Assembly: GCA_021405325.1 (NCBI GenBank)
Contig: QWII01000121.1
Span: forward strand, 1 to 29,748
From: Caldilinea sp. CFX5
GTDB lineage: Bacteria > Chloroflexota > Anaerolineae > Caldilineales > Caldilineaceae
Length of the DNA stretch: 29,748 nucleotides
Direction of reading: 5' to 3'
Shown piece by piece: positions 1 through 8,637 of the stretch. The notes beneath the pieces were generated by a model. It was not told where the DNA came from. It saw only the letters and a list, made by a program, of their open reading frames with translations, and did not search any database. The position numbers were made by a program, and so were the translations under genes. The first letter of the stretch is position 1; every line of letters begins with the position of its first letter.

Positions 1-34
1 GGTTTATTTACGCCGTCATGTACTAGTTTATCAT

Positions 35-58
35 CCCCTTTTTCCTAAGGGGTCTTTC
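35..58 (+). terminator. Possible weak terminator for a gene left of the window
   Basis: CCCCTT (35-40) can pair with AAGGGG (47-52) around a 6-nt loop, and a T-rich stretch follows on the plus strand. The stem is only 6 bp and the gene it would terminate lies outside the window, so this is a weak call. Confidence 0.25.
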
Positions 59-62
59 GTTT

Positions 63-94
63 CCTTGTCATCGGGGGCGCCCCCGATGACAAGG
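63..94. repeat. Perfect 32-bp palindrome downstream of the kelch gene
   Basis: Bases 63-78 (CCTTGTCATCGGGGGC) are exactly reverse-complementary to 79-94, with no loop. The palindrome lies 24 nt beyond the stop codon of the last gene of the minus-strand operon. It could terminate or stabilise that transcript; no clear U-tract follows in the minus direction. A second perfect zero-loop palindrome of different sequence lies at 29427-29454. Confidence 0.8.
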
Positions 95-118
95 TCTGGT
101 TCTGTGCGGCCTCGGCTT

Positions 119-1153
119 TTATCCACTTGAAATTGTCCCAATCATAAACGCATTACTGCAATTGCTCAGGGCTGGGTCAACGGTCTCGCCGCCGGCGGCA
201 TAGATGGTGTTACCGGCAATGGTAGCGCGCAGGTCGTTCAGGCCGATGGGCATTCGTTCCGCCAAACGCGCATAGCTGTCCGTGGCAAGGTCGTACACAA
301 AGACCTGATCGGAATAGGCGCCGATGACCCGTTGCCGCCAGGTACCCGTTTCCAACGTATGGTAGGTGTTGGTGGTTGCTTCGGCGCCTTGCGCTTCAAA
401 AGTGAGCGCACCGCCCAGCAGGATGATCTGGTTTTGATAAGGCACCGCACACCACCCCGACGCCATACAAGGGAAAGCGGCCAACGGCGTCCACCGATCA
501 GCAGCGAAATCATAACGCCAGGCTGTGCCGTCGCGGCGGAGTTGGCGTTGGTTGGCTTCCGTCCAACATTCATAGCCGCCAAAGAGATAGGTTGCCCCCG
601 CTACGCTGGCAAAGGCTGAACCGACCAACGGGGGAAAGGGTAATGGCCCCCGATCCTGCCAGCCGGCAGTCAGGTTATCGAGATCCAGCAGCTCGTAATG
701 GGTGAGGTGACGGGTGACAAACGCCCCCCCTTGCGAATGCTCCCATTCGCCGCCGCCGAGCGCTAACACTTGATTGCCCGCCACACCAATGGTCGGGATG
801 GCGCGTGGATAGTTCATGGGCGGGAGGGGCGTCCAGGTGAAAACCCCGTTGCGCCGCCGCAGCCACCAACCATCGCGCAGGCTGACCCGCCCCTCCGGTT
901 GTGATTTGCGTCCGCCCAGCACCAACAGACCATCGTTCAGCGTGAGGCCGTGGGTATAGGCGCGCCCCAGGGCCAGGGACGGCTCTACCGGAAACCAATC
1001 GCTACGCGCCGCGTCCCAAACCCAGGCTTGCTCCGTCTCGCGCCAGGGGTAGGTGCAGCCGGCGGCATAGACCGGCGCGCCAGCGACGATGCCCAGCGCT
1101 CCCCCCTTGATAAAGGCCGGCAACCCGCGCGCCATCTGCCAGGTGATCTTCAT
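119..1153 (-). CDS. Kelch-repeat beta-propeller protein, NanM-like mutarotase candidate
   Basis: The product has 344 residues. The ATG at 1153 is chosen because GGAGG (1164-1168) lies 10 nt upstream; the reading frame stays open further upstream but that stretch overlaps the preceding gene. Kelch-type blades are visible as repeated hydrophobic-Gly-Gly strands (LLVLGGR, VLALGGGEW, YLFGGYEC, IILLGGAL, IYAAGGET), each followed by Trp/Pro-containing segments such as WTPLPPM and WTPLAAFP. The C-terminal part (a YSDQVFVYDL-like strand, then a blade ending in AAGGET) resembles NanM, a kelch protein that interconverts sialic acid anomers. No secretion signal is evident, so a cytoplasmic role is inferred. 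It is the last gene of the carbohydrate operon, with 5 nt between it and the upstream glycosidase-like gene. Anomerase or epimerase activity is an inference from family and context; a galactose-oxidase-type fold without catalysis is also possible. Confidence 0.85.
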   Translation of the reverse strand: MKITWQMARGLPAFIKGGALGIVAGAPVYAAGCTYPWRETEQAWVWDAARSDWFPVEPSLALGRAYTHGLTLNDGLLVLGGRKSQPEGRVSLRDGWWLRRRNGVFTWTPLPPMNYPRAIPTIGVAGNQVLALGGGEWEHSQGGAFVTRHLTHYELLDLDNLTAGWQDRGPLPFPPLVGSAFASVAGATYLFGGYECWTEANQRQLRRDGTAWRYDFAADRWTPLAAFPCMASGWCAVPYQNQIILLGGALTFEAQGAEATTNTYHTLETGTWRQRVIGAYSDQVFVYDLATDSYARLAERMPIGLNDLRATIAGNTIYAAGGETVDPALSNCSNAFMIGTISSG

Positions 1154-1158
1154 AAATG

Positions 1159-2808
1159 CTAAACCTCCAACTCCGTCACAAATTGAAACGCATAGAGAGT
1201 TGCTTCCTGCAACTGAAAGCGGATTCGCACCGGCTTGTTCCAAAGATCGCGCACGTCACGCTTGCCCTGCCAGGAGACGGTATGCCAGATCTGGTCGCGG
1301 CGGCCAACCAGCGGATCACAGTCAGCGGCGGCAAAGCCGGGATAGGGTTGAAAGTGCGGATCGAGCAACTCGACGCGGATCAAGCCATAGCCACAATCAG
1401 CATTGAGCCGCAGCGTGTCCCCGGCAAAGACAAATTGGCGCGTGATGACCTGCCCACTTTCATAGGTGGGGCGCAACGCGGCCCAGCCATCCTCGCGCAG
1501 GATCAGGGCGTTGATCGACCGTTCCCACTGGGGCAAGCCGGCGGTAAGCTCGCGCCGTGTCTCCCAAACATGACGGGCGGCTTGGAAGTCAGCGGCGGGA
1601 ATCAGTTCGGCGTTGGGTGCGGCGGTAAACCAATGTTGCTTGTCAGGGATGGCGTTGTAGAGGATGTGGGTCTTGCCGTTATACACCAGTTGACCGGCCA
1701 CTGTCGGCGCGACAAAGCCATAGTCGCAACTGCCGGGGCCACGGTTATCCGCCCACGGCTCCAGACCACCGGCGCGCTGCCACCGTTTGCCGTCGCGGCT
1801 GCTGTAGAGGCTGAGACGGGCGTGGGCAAAGTCGCGCCAGTTGGTTTCGTTGCGCACCGCCCAAATCGGTTCCGTCATAAACTCGGTCACCAGGCCAATG
1901 TAGAGACCGCCCTCCTTGCGCACCGACATATCGTGAAACTCCAGATGGGGCGGCAGATTGGGGTCCCAGTCGGCGGAAAGCACCACCTCTTTGGGCGACC
2001 AGTTGATAAAGTCAGCGCTTTCTTGCCGCCCGACCTGGCGCTTACGGTGCAAAAAATTCCAGTGATGCGAATATTGGCTATAGGCAATCCAGCGCTGAAT
2101 GGCTTCATCCCAGATGATGCGCTGGAAGTGATGGTGCCGCTGCGGGGTGTCCTCACTGATGACCTGCCAGCGCAAGCCATCGGGCGAGACGGCCACGGAG
2201 GACATGGTGTGGTGACCCTGGGCGCGCGCTTTGTCATGCGGATTGTAGACCAGCAGATATTTGCGTGCCGGGTCGCTTTGATCGTGGTTGCGCACCAGGC
2301 CAATGTGATGACCCGAATCGAGCAGAACGATGTTGGTGGCGCGGTGATCTTGGTAGGGCAGGCACGCTTCGCTTAACGGCTTTTCCCAGTGCAGACAATC
2401 GCGCGATTCGCCATAACAGAGCGCCTGCCCGTGGTCGCCATAGGCATCCTCGGCCAGCGGGATCACATACCACAGCTTGAACTTGTCCTCTTCCGGGTCA
2501 TGGAGGGCGGCGGTAGGAAAGGGGTTGCCACGCGCTTCCCAGGGCAAGTCGCCCACGCGAAAAACCGGCGTTTCCGGCCGGTCAGGCTTGGGGAAATGGC
2601 GGGTCACGTCGGTCAGATGGTCAAGGATAAAGTTATCCAGAAAGAGCTGCTTTTGCGTGCCGATGTGGAGAAACGGCACGGCATAATCGGGTGGGAAATA
2701 GGGATAGCGCCGCTGGTCAAGCGGACGTTCCCCCGCCAGCGTGTCGGCGATCTTGCGCTGCAGGTCGCGCGCTTCGGTTGGGTTGAGCGGTTCGGGTAGC
2801 GGCGTCAT
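1159..2808 (-). CDS. Glycoside hydrolase-like five-bladed beta-propeller protein (GH43/GH32 superfamily style)
   Basis: The product has 549 residues. The start ATG has a strong AAGGAG (2815-2820). Near residue 55 the segment QLFLDNFILD is followed by a Pro-rich stretch and LPWEARGNPFP. This is the 'display' opening common in GH32/GH43-like proteins of unknown specificity found in Planctomycetes, Verrucomicrobia and Chloroflexota. Later blades show FKLWYVIP, VSPDGLRW, SRDGKRW and KTHILYNA strands. The C-terminal ~100 residues look like a separate beta-sandwich (FVFAGDTLRLN, then IRFQLQEATLYAFQF). No signal peptide is seen. It starts 12 nt after the toroid gene and ends 5 nt before the kelch gene, so co-transcription is very likely. 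The catalytic acids cannot be assigned by eye, so substrate and mechanism are unknown. Confidence 0.8.
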   Translation of the reverse strand: MTPLPEPLNPTEARDLQRKIADTLAGERPLDQRRYPYFPPDYAVPFLHIGTQKQLFLDNFILDHLTDVTRHFPKPDRPETPVFRVGDLPWEARGNPFPTAALHDPEEDKFKLWYVIPLAEDAYGDHGQALCYGESRDCLHWEKPLSEACLPYQDHRATNIVLLDSGHHIGLVRNHDQSDPARKYLLVYNPHDKARAQGHHTMSSVAVSPDGLRWQVISEDTPQRHHHFQRIIWDEAIQRWIAYSQYSHHWNFLHRKRQVGRQESADFINWSPKEVVLSADWDPNLPPHLEFHDMSVRKEGGLYIGLVTEFMTEPIWAVRNETNWRDFAHARLSLYSSRDGKRWQRAGGLEPWADNRGPGSCDYGFVAPTVAGQLVYNGKTHILYNAIPDKQHWFTAAPNAELIPAADFQAARHVWETRRELTAGLPQWERSINALILREDGWAALRPTYESGQVITRQFVFAGDTLRLNADCGYGLIRVELLDPHFQPYPGFAAADCDPLVGRRDQIWHTVSWQGKRDVRDLWNKPVRIRFQLQEATLYAFQFVTELEV

Positions 2809-2820
2809 CGGGTTCTCCTT

Positions 2821-4086
2821 TCACCAGGCGCCAAGCAGCCGGCCATGCCAATAGGCCACCAGCCAGACCGCCGGCACTTCCGGCCCAAAGATGTTGAGCA
2901 ACGGCTTTAACTCGGCGGGCAGCGTCCCATCGTCCCACCACCAGCGCATTTTGTCCTCATCCAGGCGCAAGAGAATGCGGCGCGCCGCCTGGTGGGCATT
3001 GTCATCCAGCCCATGCGACTGGGCTAAAATGCCCAATGCCGCTGACATCCCCGCCGTCAATGAACGATTGGAGAGGCTGGTGGCCGAAACCCAGCGGCGG
3101 CCATGCTTGCTGGGGTCGGTGACGCCCAGACGATCGGCACCGGCGCGATCCACCCACTGGTTGGGGTAGGGCGTAAAGGTATGGTTGACGGCGTCATAGG
3201 CGCCAAACCGGTAGATGCCCTCTGCATCAAAAGAGCGTTGCATCGCCCGCCAGTAACGACCAATGTTGCCGATCCAGTCCACCTCCTGCCCGATCGCGGT
3301 GCGGCTCCAGTAGTCTGAGAGCATGGCATAGTAGTAGGCGTTGTGGTTCATCTCGTAGGGATTGGTCGGCCACGGTAGCCGGCCGGCGGCGTTGATCTGG
3401 CGCAGATAGTGAAAAGCGGCGTCGCGAAAGCGTGTCTCACCGGTCAGTTCGTAGGCGGCATGGATGCAGGCCAGGTACTTCATGGTGCTGGTGTGAGCGG
3501 GATCGACAATGCGCGTCAGATGGCCGTGGTGGTTCATGATCCAGTTGCGACGCAGGTAATACTCCCCATGCGCGGCCAGATTGGCGACCGCTTCCGCTCG
3601 TTCCGCCGGGGTGGCCAGTTCCTGGGCGTAGATGGCGTAGAAGAGGACGGGCGACGCAGCCTGGTCAAAACTGGTGGTGGCGCCAGGGCGGCCGCCATGT
3701 GGTTTGCCCAGCAAGCCCGGCTCAATTTGCCCAGAGAGCGCAAAGAGATGGTTGAAATCAGCAAAACATTTGCGTGCCGTCGCCAGGGCCGCCGGCTCCT
3801 GGGTGGCGCGATAGCGGAGGATCTGCGACCAAAGGAACCAGCCGGTGGCCCAAAGGGTGTTCTCGCCATAAAGCCAGTCAGCAATGGTCGGTTTGGGCGT
3901 GTTGCCGCCCCAGACGCCGTCGAGGTGGCCGGTCAGGTATTCATGCGGCGCTTCGCCCTCTTGAAAGGGACGACGCGTGTCGTAGCGCACAAAGGAAGCC
4001 AGCAGCCCGCCTGGGCCATAGGCCACGTCGAGGATCAGGTCATGATAGTGGGCGGCGCGTGTTGCTAGCGGATCAGTCGTGGTCAT
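2821..4086 (-). CDS. Alpha/alpha-toroid (six-hairpin-like) protein, probable carbohydrate-active enzyme
   Basis: The product has 421 residues. ATG at 4086 is preceded by a modest AAGG about 9 nt away. It is helix-rich and aromatic-rich with repeated helical-hairpin segments (WLYGENTLWATGWFLW, then YAIYAQELATPAERAEA, YLACIHAAYELTGE, NHNAYYYAMLSDYW and VWLVAYWHGRLL). This pattern is typical of (alpha/alpha)6 barrels in unsaturated uronyl hydrolases, GH127-like enzymes and sugar epimerases. His/Asp/Trp-rich loops such as NWIMNHHGHL and KMRWWWDDG could line a sugar-binding cleft. No export signal is visible. It sits between the unrecognised 261-residue gene (27-nt gap) and the propeller glycosidase-like gene (12-nt gap). 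I cannot assign a GH or PL family; a cytoplasmic step in oligosaccharide breakdown is inferred from context. Confidence 0.75.
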   Translation of the reverse strand: MTTTDPLATRAAHYHDLILDVAYGPGGLLASFVRYDTRRPFQEGEAPHEYLTGHLDGVWGGNTPKPTIADWLYGENTLWATGWFLWSQILRYRATQEPAALATARKCFADFNHLFALSGQIEPGLLGKPHGGRPGATTSFDQAASPVLFYAIYAQELATPAERAEAVANLAAHGEYYLRRNWIMNHHGHLTRIVDPAHTSTMKYLACIHAAYELTGETRFRDAAFHYLRQINAAGRLPWPTNPYEMNHNAYYYAMLSDYWSRTAIGQEVDWIGNIGRYWRAMQRSFDAEGIYRFGAYDAVNHTFTPYPNQWVDRAGADRLGVTDPSKHGRRWVSATSLSNRSLTAGMSAALGILAQSHGLDDNAHQAARRILLRLDEDKMRWWWDDGTLPAELKPLLNIFGPEVPAVWLVAYWHGRLLGAW

Positions 4087-4113
4087 AGGAAAAACCTTAT
4101 CCGTTTTGTGTCA

Positions 4114-4899
4114 TTACGGTAGCAGCCGCATAATCGAGTTCTGCGTCGCCAGCCGAACTGTTCTGGAATAGTGATTGACCGAAATTTCAGCGGTGAGCGG
4201 CGTCGGTACGCGCAAGATAAATTCTGCCCAATCGGGCGCGTTGTAGGCGACATAGGCCAGGTGAAAGGTTTCCATGATCTGATCAAAGGGCTGTGAAAAG
4301 TCGGGAAAGAGAATTGGCCCGGTGTCGGTCTGGTAGATCTGATCTCGTTCACTGGCGTTGATGGTCTTGATTGGGAAGTCAAGGGTTACGTCATAGCGAT
4401 CCAATGCGCTAAATTCGATGCGCCCTGTCAGCGCTTCATCGGCCAGCGTCGCTTGGACAATGGCGTCGGTGGTCGGCAACCGCTCCGCTGCGGCCATGCG
4501 CAGCGTGATCTTGACGCGATCAAAGGCATCGGCCACCTTGCCCAGTTGCCACTCCGGCTGCACCCCGCGCGAAGGAGGGTAGAAGAGCACCCCTTTGTTG
4601 TTGCGGTCCCAGCTTTTGATCGTCAGAAAGTCCTCCGGCGACAGGACGCAACAAAAATCGGCGTTGGGCATGTGCCAGATGTCGGCTTGCACCCCCACCT
4701 GTTCCGACTTGCACGCCGCCCCCAAGACATAGTCGGTGGTATTGCCCGTCTGGCGGTCATGAATCACACAGCGCGCCTCCAGCAGGATGCGAGCGTTGTT
4801 GAGGGTGAAGGGCGGTTTGGCCGAAACCGTGATGGCGGGTTGTTTCGCCAAATCGATCCGAAAGGTCAAGTAAGAACGGAGCAGATCGGGAACTTGCAT
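4114..4899 (-). CDS. Unrecognised 261-residue protein of the carbohydrate operon
   Basis: I do not recognise the family. ATG at 4899 follows an AAAGGA sequence. The protein is largely predicted beta strand with alternating hydrophobic residues (YLTFRIDLA, DYVLGAACK, FCCVLSPEDFL, YDVTLDFPI). It has no signal peptide and no transmembrane segment. A double Cys (FCCVL) and a conserved-looking WDRNNKGVLFYPPSRG loop are the only distinctive marks. It lies between the PHP/DUF3604 gene and the toroid gene with 27-nt gaps on both sides, so it belongs to the same transcript. A beta-sandwich accessory protein, a sugar-binding module or an uncharacterised enzyme are all compatible with what is visible. 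Confidence 0.75.
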   Translation of the reverse strand: MQVPDLLRSYLTFRIDLAKQPAITVSAKPPFTLNNARILLEARCVIHDRQTGNTTDYVLGAACKSEQVGVQADIWHMPNADFCCVLSPEDFLTIKSWDRNNKGVLFYPPSRGVQPEWQLGKVADAFDRVKITLRMAAAERLPTTDAIVQATLADEALTGRIEFSALDRYDVTLDFPIKTINASERDQIYQTDTGPILFPDFSQPFDQIMETFHLAYVAYNAPDWAEFILRVPTPLTAEISVNHYSRTVRLATQNSIMRLLP

Positions 4900-4926
4900 G
4901 GCATGATTTCCTTTGGTAGCGGTGAT

Positions 4927-6777
4927 CTAGGTCGGCGCATCCACCCAAATCGGGCTAGACCAGGCGAGATCGCCGTTGCTTTGCACCACCCGCAGATAGT
5001 AAAAGTCACCCGGCGTCAGATCGGTTTGATCGGTAAGCGAAAACTGGACTTCTGTTGCGCCCGCACCGGTCTGGTGTATGATCCGGTTGTTTTTCAGGAT
5101 GGCAACGTAGGCAAAGGGCGCTGTCCCAACCACCTGTGCTTCGATGGCGCGGGGGCCATCCACCTTGATCTCCTCGCCCATCCAATGCCCGTTGATGCGA
5201 AAATCGAGCAGAATGCGGTCGGTGGCAGCGTAGCAGCGGCGGTGGTAGAGCGCGTCGAAGACAGCTTCCCGCGTGTTCTCACAGGCATAGATGCCGGTCA
5301 GCCCATAGGGGCGCGAGCCGTAGCCGGGCGTGCCTTTGGTCAGGCTCTGGCGGCGACCGGGCATAGTGGCGTGGGTATCCGAACTGCCCAGAAAACCAAA
5401 GCGCAAGCCAGCCGCTAGCGCCGCTTGTACACTGCTGCCTTCATCAATCACCCCGCGCGTATAGGGCAGACCGGGGGCTTCGCTAGAAAGCATAAAGGAG
5501 TAGATCTGCACCAGCCGCTCCATCTGCCCCGTTGGATCGACCACCGGCCAGCGCTTGCCTAAGCCCGGCAGATCGTGGCGCATGAGCAGCGCATCGCCGT
5601 CGCGCGCCAGCAACCCCACAAAATCGGCATAGTGGCGGCTGGCCGCGTCATAAGCCGGATAGTAGTGGCCCACGCCAGCCCGAAAGAGGACATTGAGCGA
5701 TTGCGCCAGATCCCCCGTCCACTCATAGCCCAGAAAGGTGGTATAGCGGTGTGGCGCGTTGTAGCGCTCGGCTGTCGCCACCAGTTCCTGCCACACGGCC
5801 TGGCTGATGGTGTCATGCTCGGTCAAGGCGCAAATGTCAAGAAAGCCAACCGTGCGTCCATAGTGATAGTAAAATGCGGGTGAATGGGCGCCGTCCGTAC
5901 CCCAGGTGTGACCATGCAGATCCGCCCACAGCAACTTGTAGGCGAGCGGCTCGGCCTGACAAACGCTGGGGTTGCTGCGACCGACCAGGGGCACACTCGC
6001 CTGATCCACTGTGGTGACCTGGATGCGCTGCACGCCCGGTTGGGTAAAGACCACACCCCCCGTAAACCGCTTTGACCCGCCATCCGCCGGTTCGATTACA
6101 AAGTCAGTAGTGGTATGTCCAGCGTCTTCGACAGCCGCCTGGAAACGACCAGCATAGCCTTCAACATGGTTGCCATAACGATCCAGCACGCTGATCTGCA
6201 AGTCACTTGCCACGTTAAGCGGCGTTTGCGACGGCAAATGTACCAGCAATTGGCTGGGTGGCGCGCTAACCACCCGTAGCGTCGGCATGTCATTCTGTTC
6301 GACAAAATTGCCAACACCCAGGCGATCCACAGTGCAGAGCAACTGCCAATCCCCATAGGTGGGATGATGCACGACTTCGATGCCGGGGCCGCCGGCACTG
6401 CGGTCGCCAATCACCACCGTCACTTGATCCCCCGCCGGTAGTCCATCTGGGCAATACAGGGTGAAGTAACAGCGCCCTTTTTCCAGTTCAATCACCACAG
6501 GTTGCCCGGAGGCTGCTGTTGCCGTCAGATAGCCGATTCCCTGCGGATCGCTGGTCTGAAAATGAACCCGATGGTAGAAGACAAAGCCCTTAGCGGAGAG
6601 GCCATAGTCCGGCGGCTGGTCATAATAGGGGGATTGGGTGAAATAGAACCGGATACGCGCCTGGCGCGCCAATGCCGTATGCACGGTCAGCTTCAACGTG
6701 CAAGTCGTCATTGCACCACAAACTAGCGGCGCAGCCAAGTCGGCAGCACAGGCAATCAAGCGCGTTTCGTCGATCAT
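4927..6777 (-). CDS. DUF3604/PHP-type metal-dependent hydrolase with N-terminal beta-sandwich region
   Basis: The product has 616 residues from the ATG at 6777; a TTG four codons upstream is in frame, and neither start has a good ribosome site. Residues ~1-275 are beta-rich and include Ig-like strands (LQISVLDRYGNHVEG near 195). From ~283 a PHP-type metallohydrolase core begins: WADLHGHTWG gives the His-x-His pair (H288, H290), LTEHD gives E320-H321-D322, MRHDLPG gives H401, and LGSSDTHATMPG gives D467 and H469. This matches the DUF3604 layout (LHxH, EHD, SDTH), for which a phosphoesterase or lactonase-like hydrolysis is assumed but not established. A C-terminal beta domain follows. No signal peptide is seen. 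It is preceded by a tandem-repeat hairpin (6800-6850) that separates it from the binding-protein gene. Its operon position suggests action on an imported sugar derivative. Confidence 0.8.
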   Translation of the reverse strand: MIDETRLIACAADLAAPLVCGAMTTCTLKLTVHTALARQARIRFYFTQSPYYDQPPDYGLSAKGFVFYHRVHFQTSDPQGIGYLTATAASGQPVVIELEKGRCYFTLYCPDGLPAGDQVTVVIGDRSAGGPGIEVVHHPTYGDWQLLCTVDRLGVGNFVEQNDMPTLRVVSAPPSQLLVHLPSQTPLNVASDLQISVLDRYGNHVEGYAGRFQAAVEDAGHTTTDFVIEPADGGSKRFTGGVVFTQPGVQRIQVTTVDQASVPLVGRSNPSVCQAEPLAYKLLWADLHGHTWGTDGAHSPAFYYHYGRTVGFLDICALTEHDTISQAVWQELVATAERYNAPHRYTTFLGYEWTGDLAQSLNVLFRAGVGHYYPAYDAASRHYADFVGLLARDGDALLMRHDLPGLGKRWPVVDPTGQMERLVQIYSFMLSSEAPGLPYTRGVIDEGSSVQAALAAGLRFGFLGSSDTHATMPGRRQSLTKGTPGYGSRPYGLTGIYACENTREAVFDALYHRRCYAATDRILLDFRINGHWMGEEIKVDGPRAIEAQVVGTAPFAYVAILKNNRIIHQTGAGATEVQFSLTDQTDLTPGDFYYLRVVQSNGDLAWSSPIWVDAPT

Positions 6778-6799
6778 AGTCTTTGGCAAGAATAGGTGA

Positions 6800-6850
6800 T
6801 TGGGTGATTGGGTGATTAAGTGAAAATCATCTAATCACCCAATCACCCAA
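6800..6850. repeat. Inverted repeat with 8-bp tandem-repeat arms between binding-protein and PHP genes
   Basis: TTGGGTGATTGGGTGATTA (6800-6818) pairs perfectly with 6832-6850 around a 13-nt loop. The arms are made of the 8-mer GTGATTGG. The left side carries one extra repeat unit (about 6793-6800). Outside that unit AAGAA (6788-6792) pairs again with TTCTT (6851-6855). The hairpin begins 5 nt after the stop codon of the upstream binding-protein gene (stop at 6856-6858), so it could protect that mRNA end or lower expression of the downstream enzyme genes. Confidence 0.85.
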
Positions 6851-6855
6851 TTCTT

Positions 6856-8583
6856 CTAATGCTCCGCAATCCACACGTCTTGCAGATTGTAGTAGTTGGA
6901 GACCTGGCTCTCGTCAAAATTCATCAACCAGGGCTGCTCTTGGCGCCAGCTCTTGATGTAGGCCATCGGGATCAAGAGGGCTTGATCGAGCGTCTTCTGA
7001 TAGAACGCTTGCACCGCTTCGCAATAGCCCGCGTCCGTCGGGTCCATGGAGCGGAGGGCGTCGATCTCAGCATCCCACTCGTCACTGCTGTAGTGGGTGC
7101 CATTTTGCACCGTCCAGGTGCCGCTGCGGAAGACATTACCCAGCCACACGCCCGGATCGGGGAAGGCGGCGCCGGAACTGGCGGTGCGAATGGCAATGGT
7201 CTCGGCGCCGTCGGTAAATTCGGTCTCTTCCTGGTGCATCTCAATGTCGGCAATGCCCAGATTGGTGCGCCACATCTCGGCGATGATCTGTGAGGCGCGT
7301 TGGCGGGGGGCATCGGTCTCCAGGCGCAGGCGGATCTTGGGGACATTGGCGCCTTCGGGGCCATACGTGGATTGGGCCAGATACTCCTTGGCCTTGGCGA
7401 CATCAAAGGGATAGGGCGCCCAATCATCCGGGCGGCAGTTCATGCCGGGCGGCATGGTCTGACCGTTCTCAATGGGCGGTTGTTCGCCTTCCCAAGCCAC
7501 GGCCGCCACCTTTTCCCACTCGATGGCGTGGAGCAACGCCTTGCGCAGGTTGAGATCATCGGACGGCTCACGGTCGGTGTAGAAGAACATGGAGAAGAAG
7601 GCCCAGACCCGCTTCTCTTTAAACACCTCGGGCTTGAGTTTGCGCAGATTGACCGCCGCCGGGCCGACGACATAGGCCAGATCCAACTCATCGTTCTCAA
7701 ACATCAAGCTGAAGGTCTGGTGGTCGCGCATGGTGATGTTTTCAATGCGGGTGAGCTTGGGCGGCGTACCCCACCAGTTCGGATTGACGACAAAGTTATA
7801 GACCCCTTCCGGTTCGGGACGCATGGTCTCAAACTTGAAAGGGCCGGAGACAATCAGGTTGGCGGCGTTATCGCCCGTCCAGACCTGGCTCATGGCTTCG
7901 TACTGCGCCTTGCCGGCCTCCACGCCCTTGACCACATCGGCATATTGCTCGACGCGGCCCGGTGCGGCATAGATGGTCGCCATGCTGTAGCGGAAGGCCG
8001 GGCCTGGTTTCTCCAGGCTGATCTGCAACGTCTGGTCATCGACGGCGACCACCCCTTCTAGCGTGTCAGCCTTGCCCTCTTGAAAGGCGGTCCACCCCTT
8101 GATCTGGTTGAAGTTGCTGGACGATGGCCCACTGATACGGTCGGGATGCCAGATAAAGTTGTACCAATCGACGATCTGTTGCGCCGTCAGCGGCTCGCCA
8201 TCCGACCAGACAGCAGCCGGGTTTAGGTGATAGATAAACTCGGTCTGTTCGGCATTGACGTCAAAATTGGTGGCCAGCGCCGGCACAAATTCGCCATTGC
8301 CATCGACGTGCATCAACGACCAGTAAGTGGCGCCCGGCAGCCCAGCCACGCCAAAATCCAAACCGGGGACAGGGCCATTGCCAGGGCCGCTATCGACAGC
8401 CATACGCAACACCTGCTCAGGGGCGGCGCCTTCCGGCAGCGCTGCCGCCGCCCCTTGCCCGGCGGGCTGGGCCGCCGCCGGTTCCCCAGCCGCCGGCGCC
8501 CCGCCTTGCACACAGGCGCCCAGCAACAAGGCAACAATCACAAAGATGCTCAACAAATGATGCCAACGAACGCGTGCCGTCAT
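6856..8583 (-). CDS. ABC transporter solute-binding lipoprotein, family 5 (Opp/Dpp type)
   Basis: The product has 575 residues. ATG at 8583 is preceded by AAGGAGG, and the open frame upstream of it is spurious. The N terminus is a lipoprotein signal: basic residues, a hydrophobic core and lipobox LLGAC with Cys24 as the lipidation site. An Ala/Gly/Pro/Gln-rich linker (to ~50) follows. The mature part has SBP_bac_5 signatures: a WSDGEPLTAQQIVDWYNFIW segment, GPFKFE, NPNWWG and a 'DLNLRKALLHAIEW' helix, and the usual length of 500-600 residues. Family members capture peptides, but also oligosaccharides or nickel chelates. The neighbouring glycosidase-like genes favour an oligosaccharide here (inference). 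The gene follows permease C by 325 nt, a gap with two long hairpins. Confidence 0.93.
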   Translation of the reverse strand: MTARVRWHHLLSIFVIVALLLGACVQGGAPAAGEPAAAQPAGQGAAAALPEGAAPEQVLRMAVDSGPGNGPVPGLDFGVAGLPGATYWSLMHVDGNGEFVPALATNFDVNAEQTEFIYHLNPAAVWSDGEPLTAQQIVDWYNFIWHPDRISGPSSSNFNQIKGWTAFQEGKADTLEGVVAVDDQTLQISLEKPGPAFRYSMATIYAAPGRVEQYADVVKGVEAGKAQYEAMSQVWTGDNAANLIVSGPFKFETMRPEPEGVYNFVVNPNWWGTPPKLTRIENITMRDHQTFSLMFENDELDLAYVVGPAAVNLRKLKPEVFKEKRVWAFFSMFFYTDREPSDDLNLRKALLHAIEWEKVAAVAWEGEQPPIENGQTMPPGMNCRPDDWAPYPFDVAKAKEYLAQSTYGPEGANVPKIRLRLETDAPRQRASQIIAEMWRTNLGIADIEMHQEETEFTDGAETIAIRTASSGAAFPDPGVWLGNVFRSGTWTVQNGTHYSSDEWDAEIDALRSMDPTDAGYCEAVQAFYQKTLDQALLIPMAYIKSWRQEQPWLMNFDESQVSNYYNLQDVWIAEH

Positions 8584-8637
8584 AGATAGCCTCCTTGGTG
8601 AAAAATAGAAAGAACGAATGGATGCGGTTGGCATCCC

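Noticed and set aside
1156..2376. 406-codon plus-strand open frame opposite the propeller glycosidase-like gene
   Set aside because: It has no recognisable domain, and the opposite strand carries a coherent 549-residue protein with a strong ribosome site.
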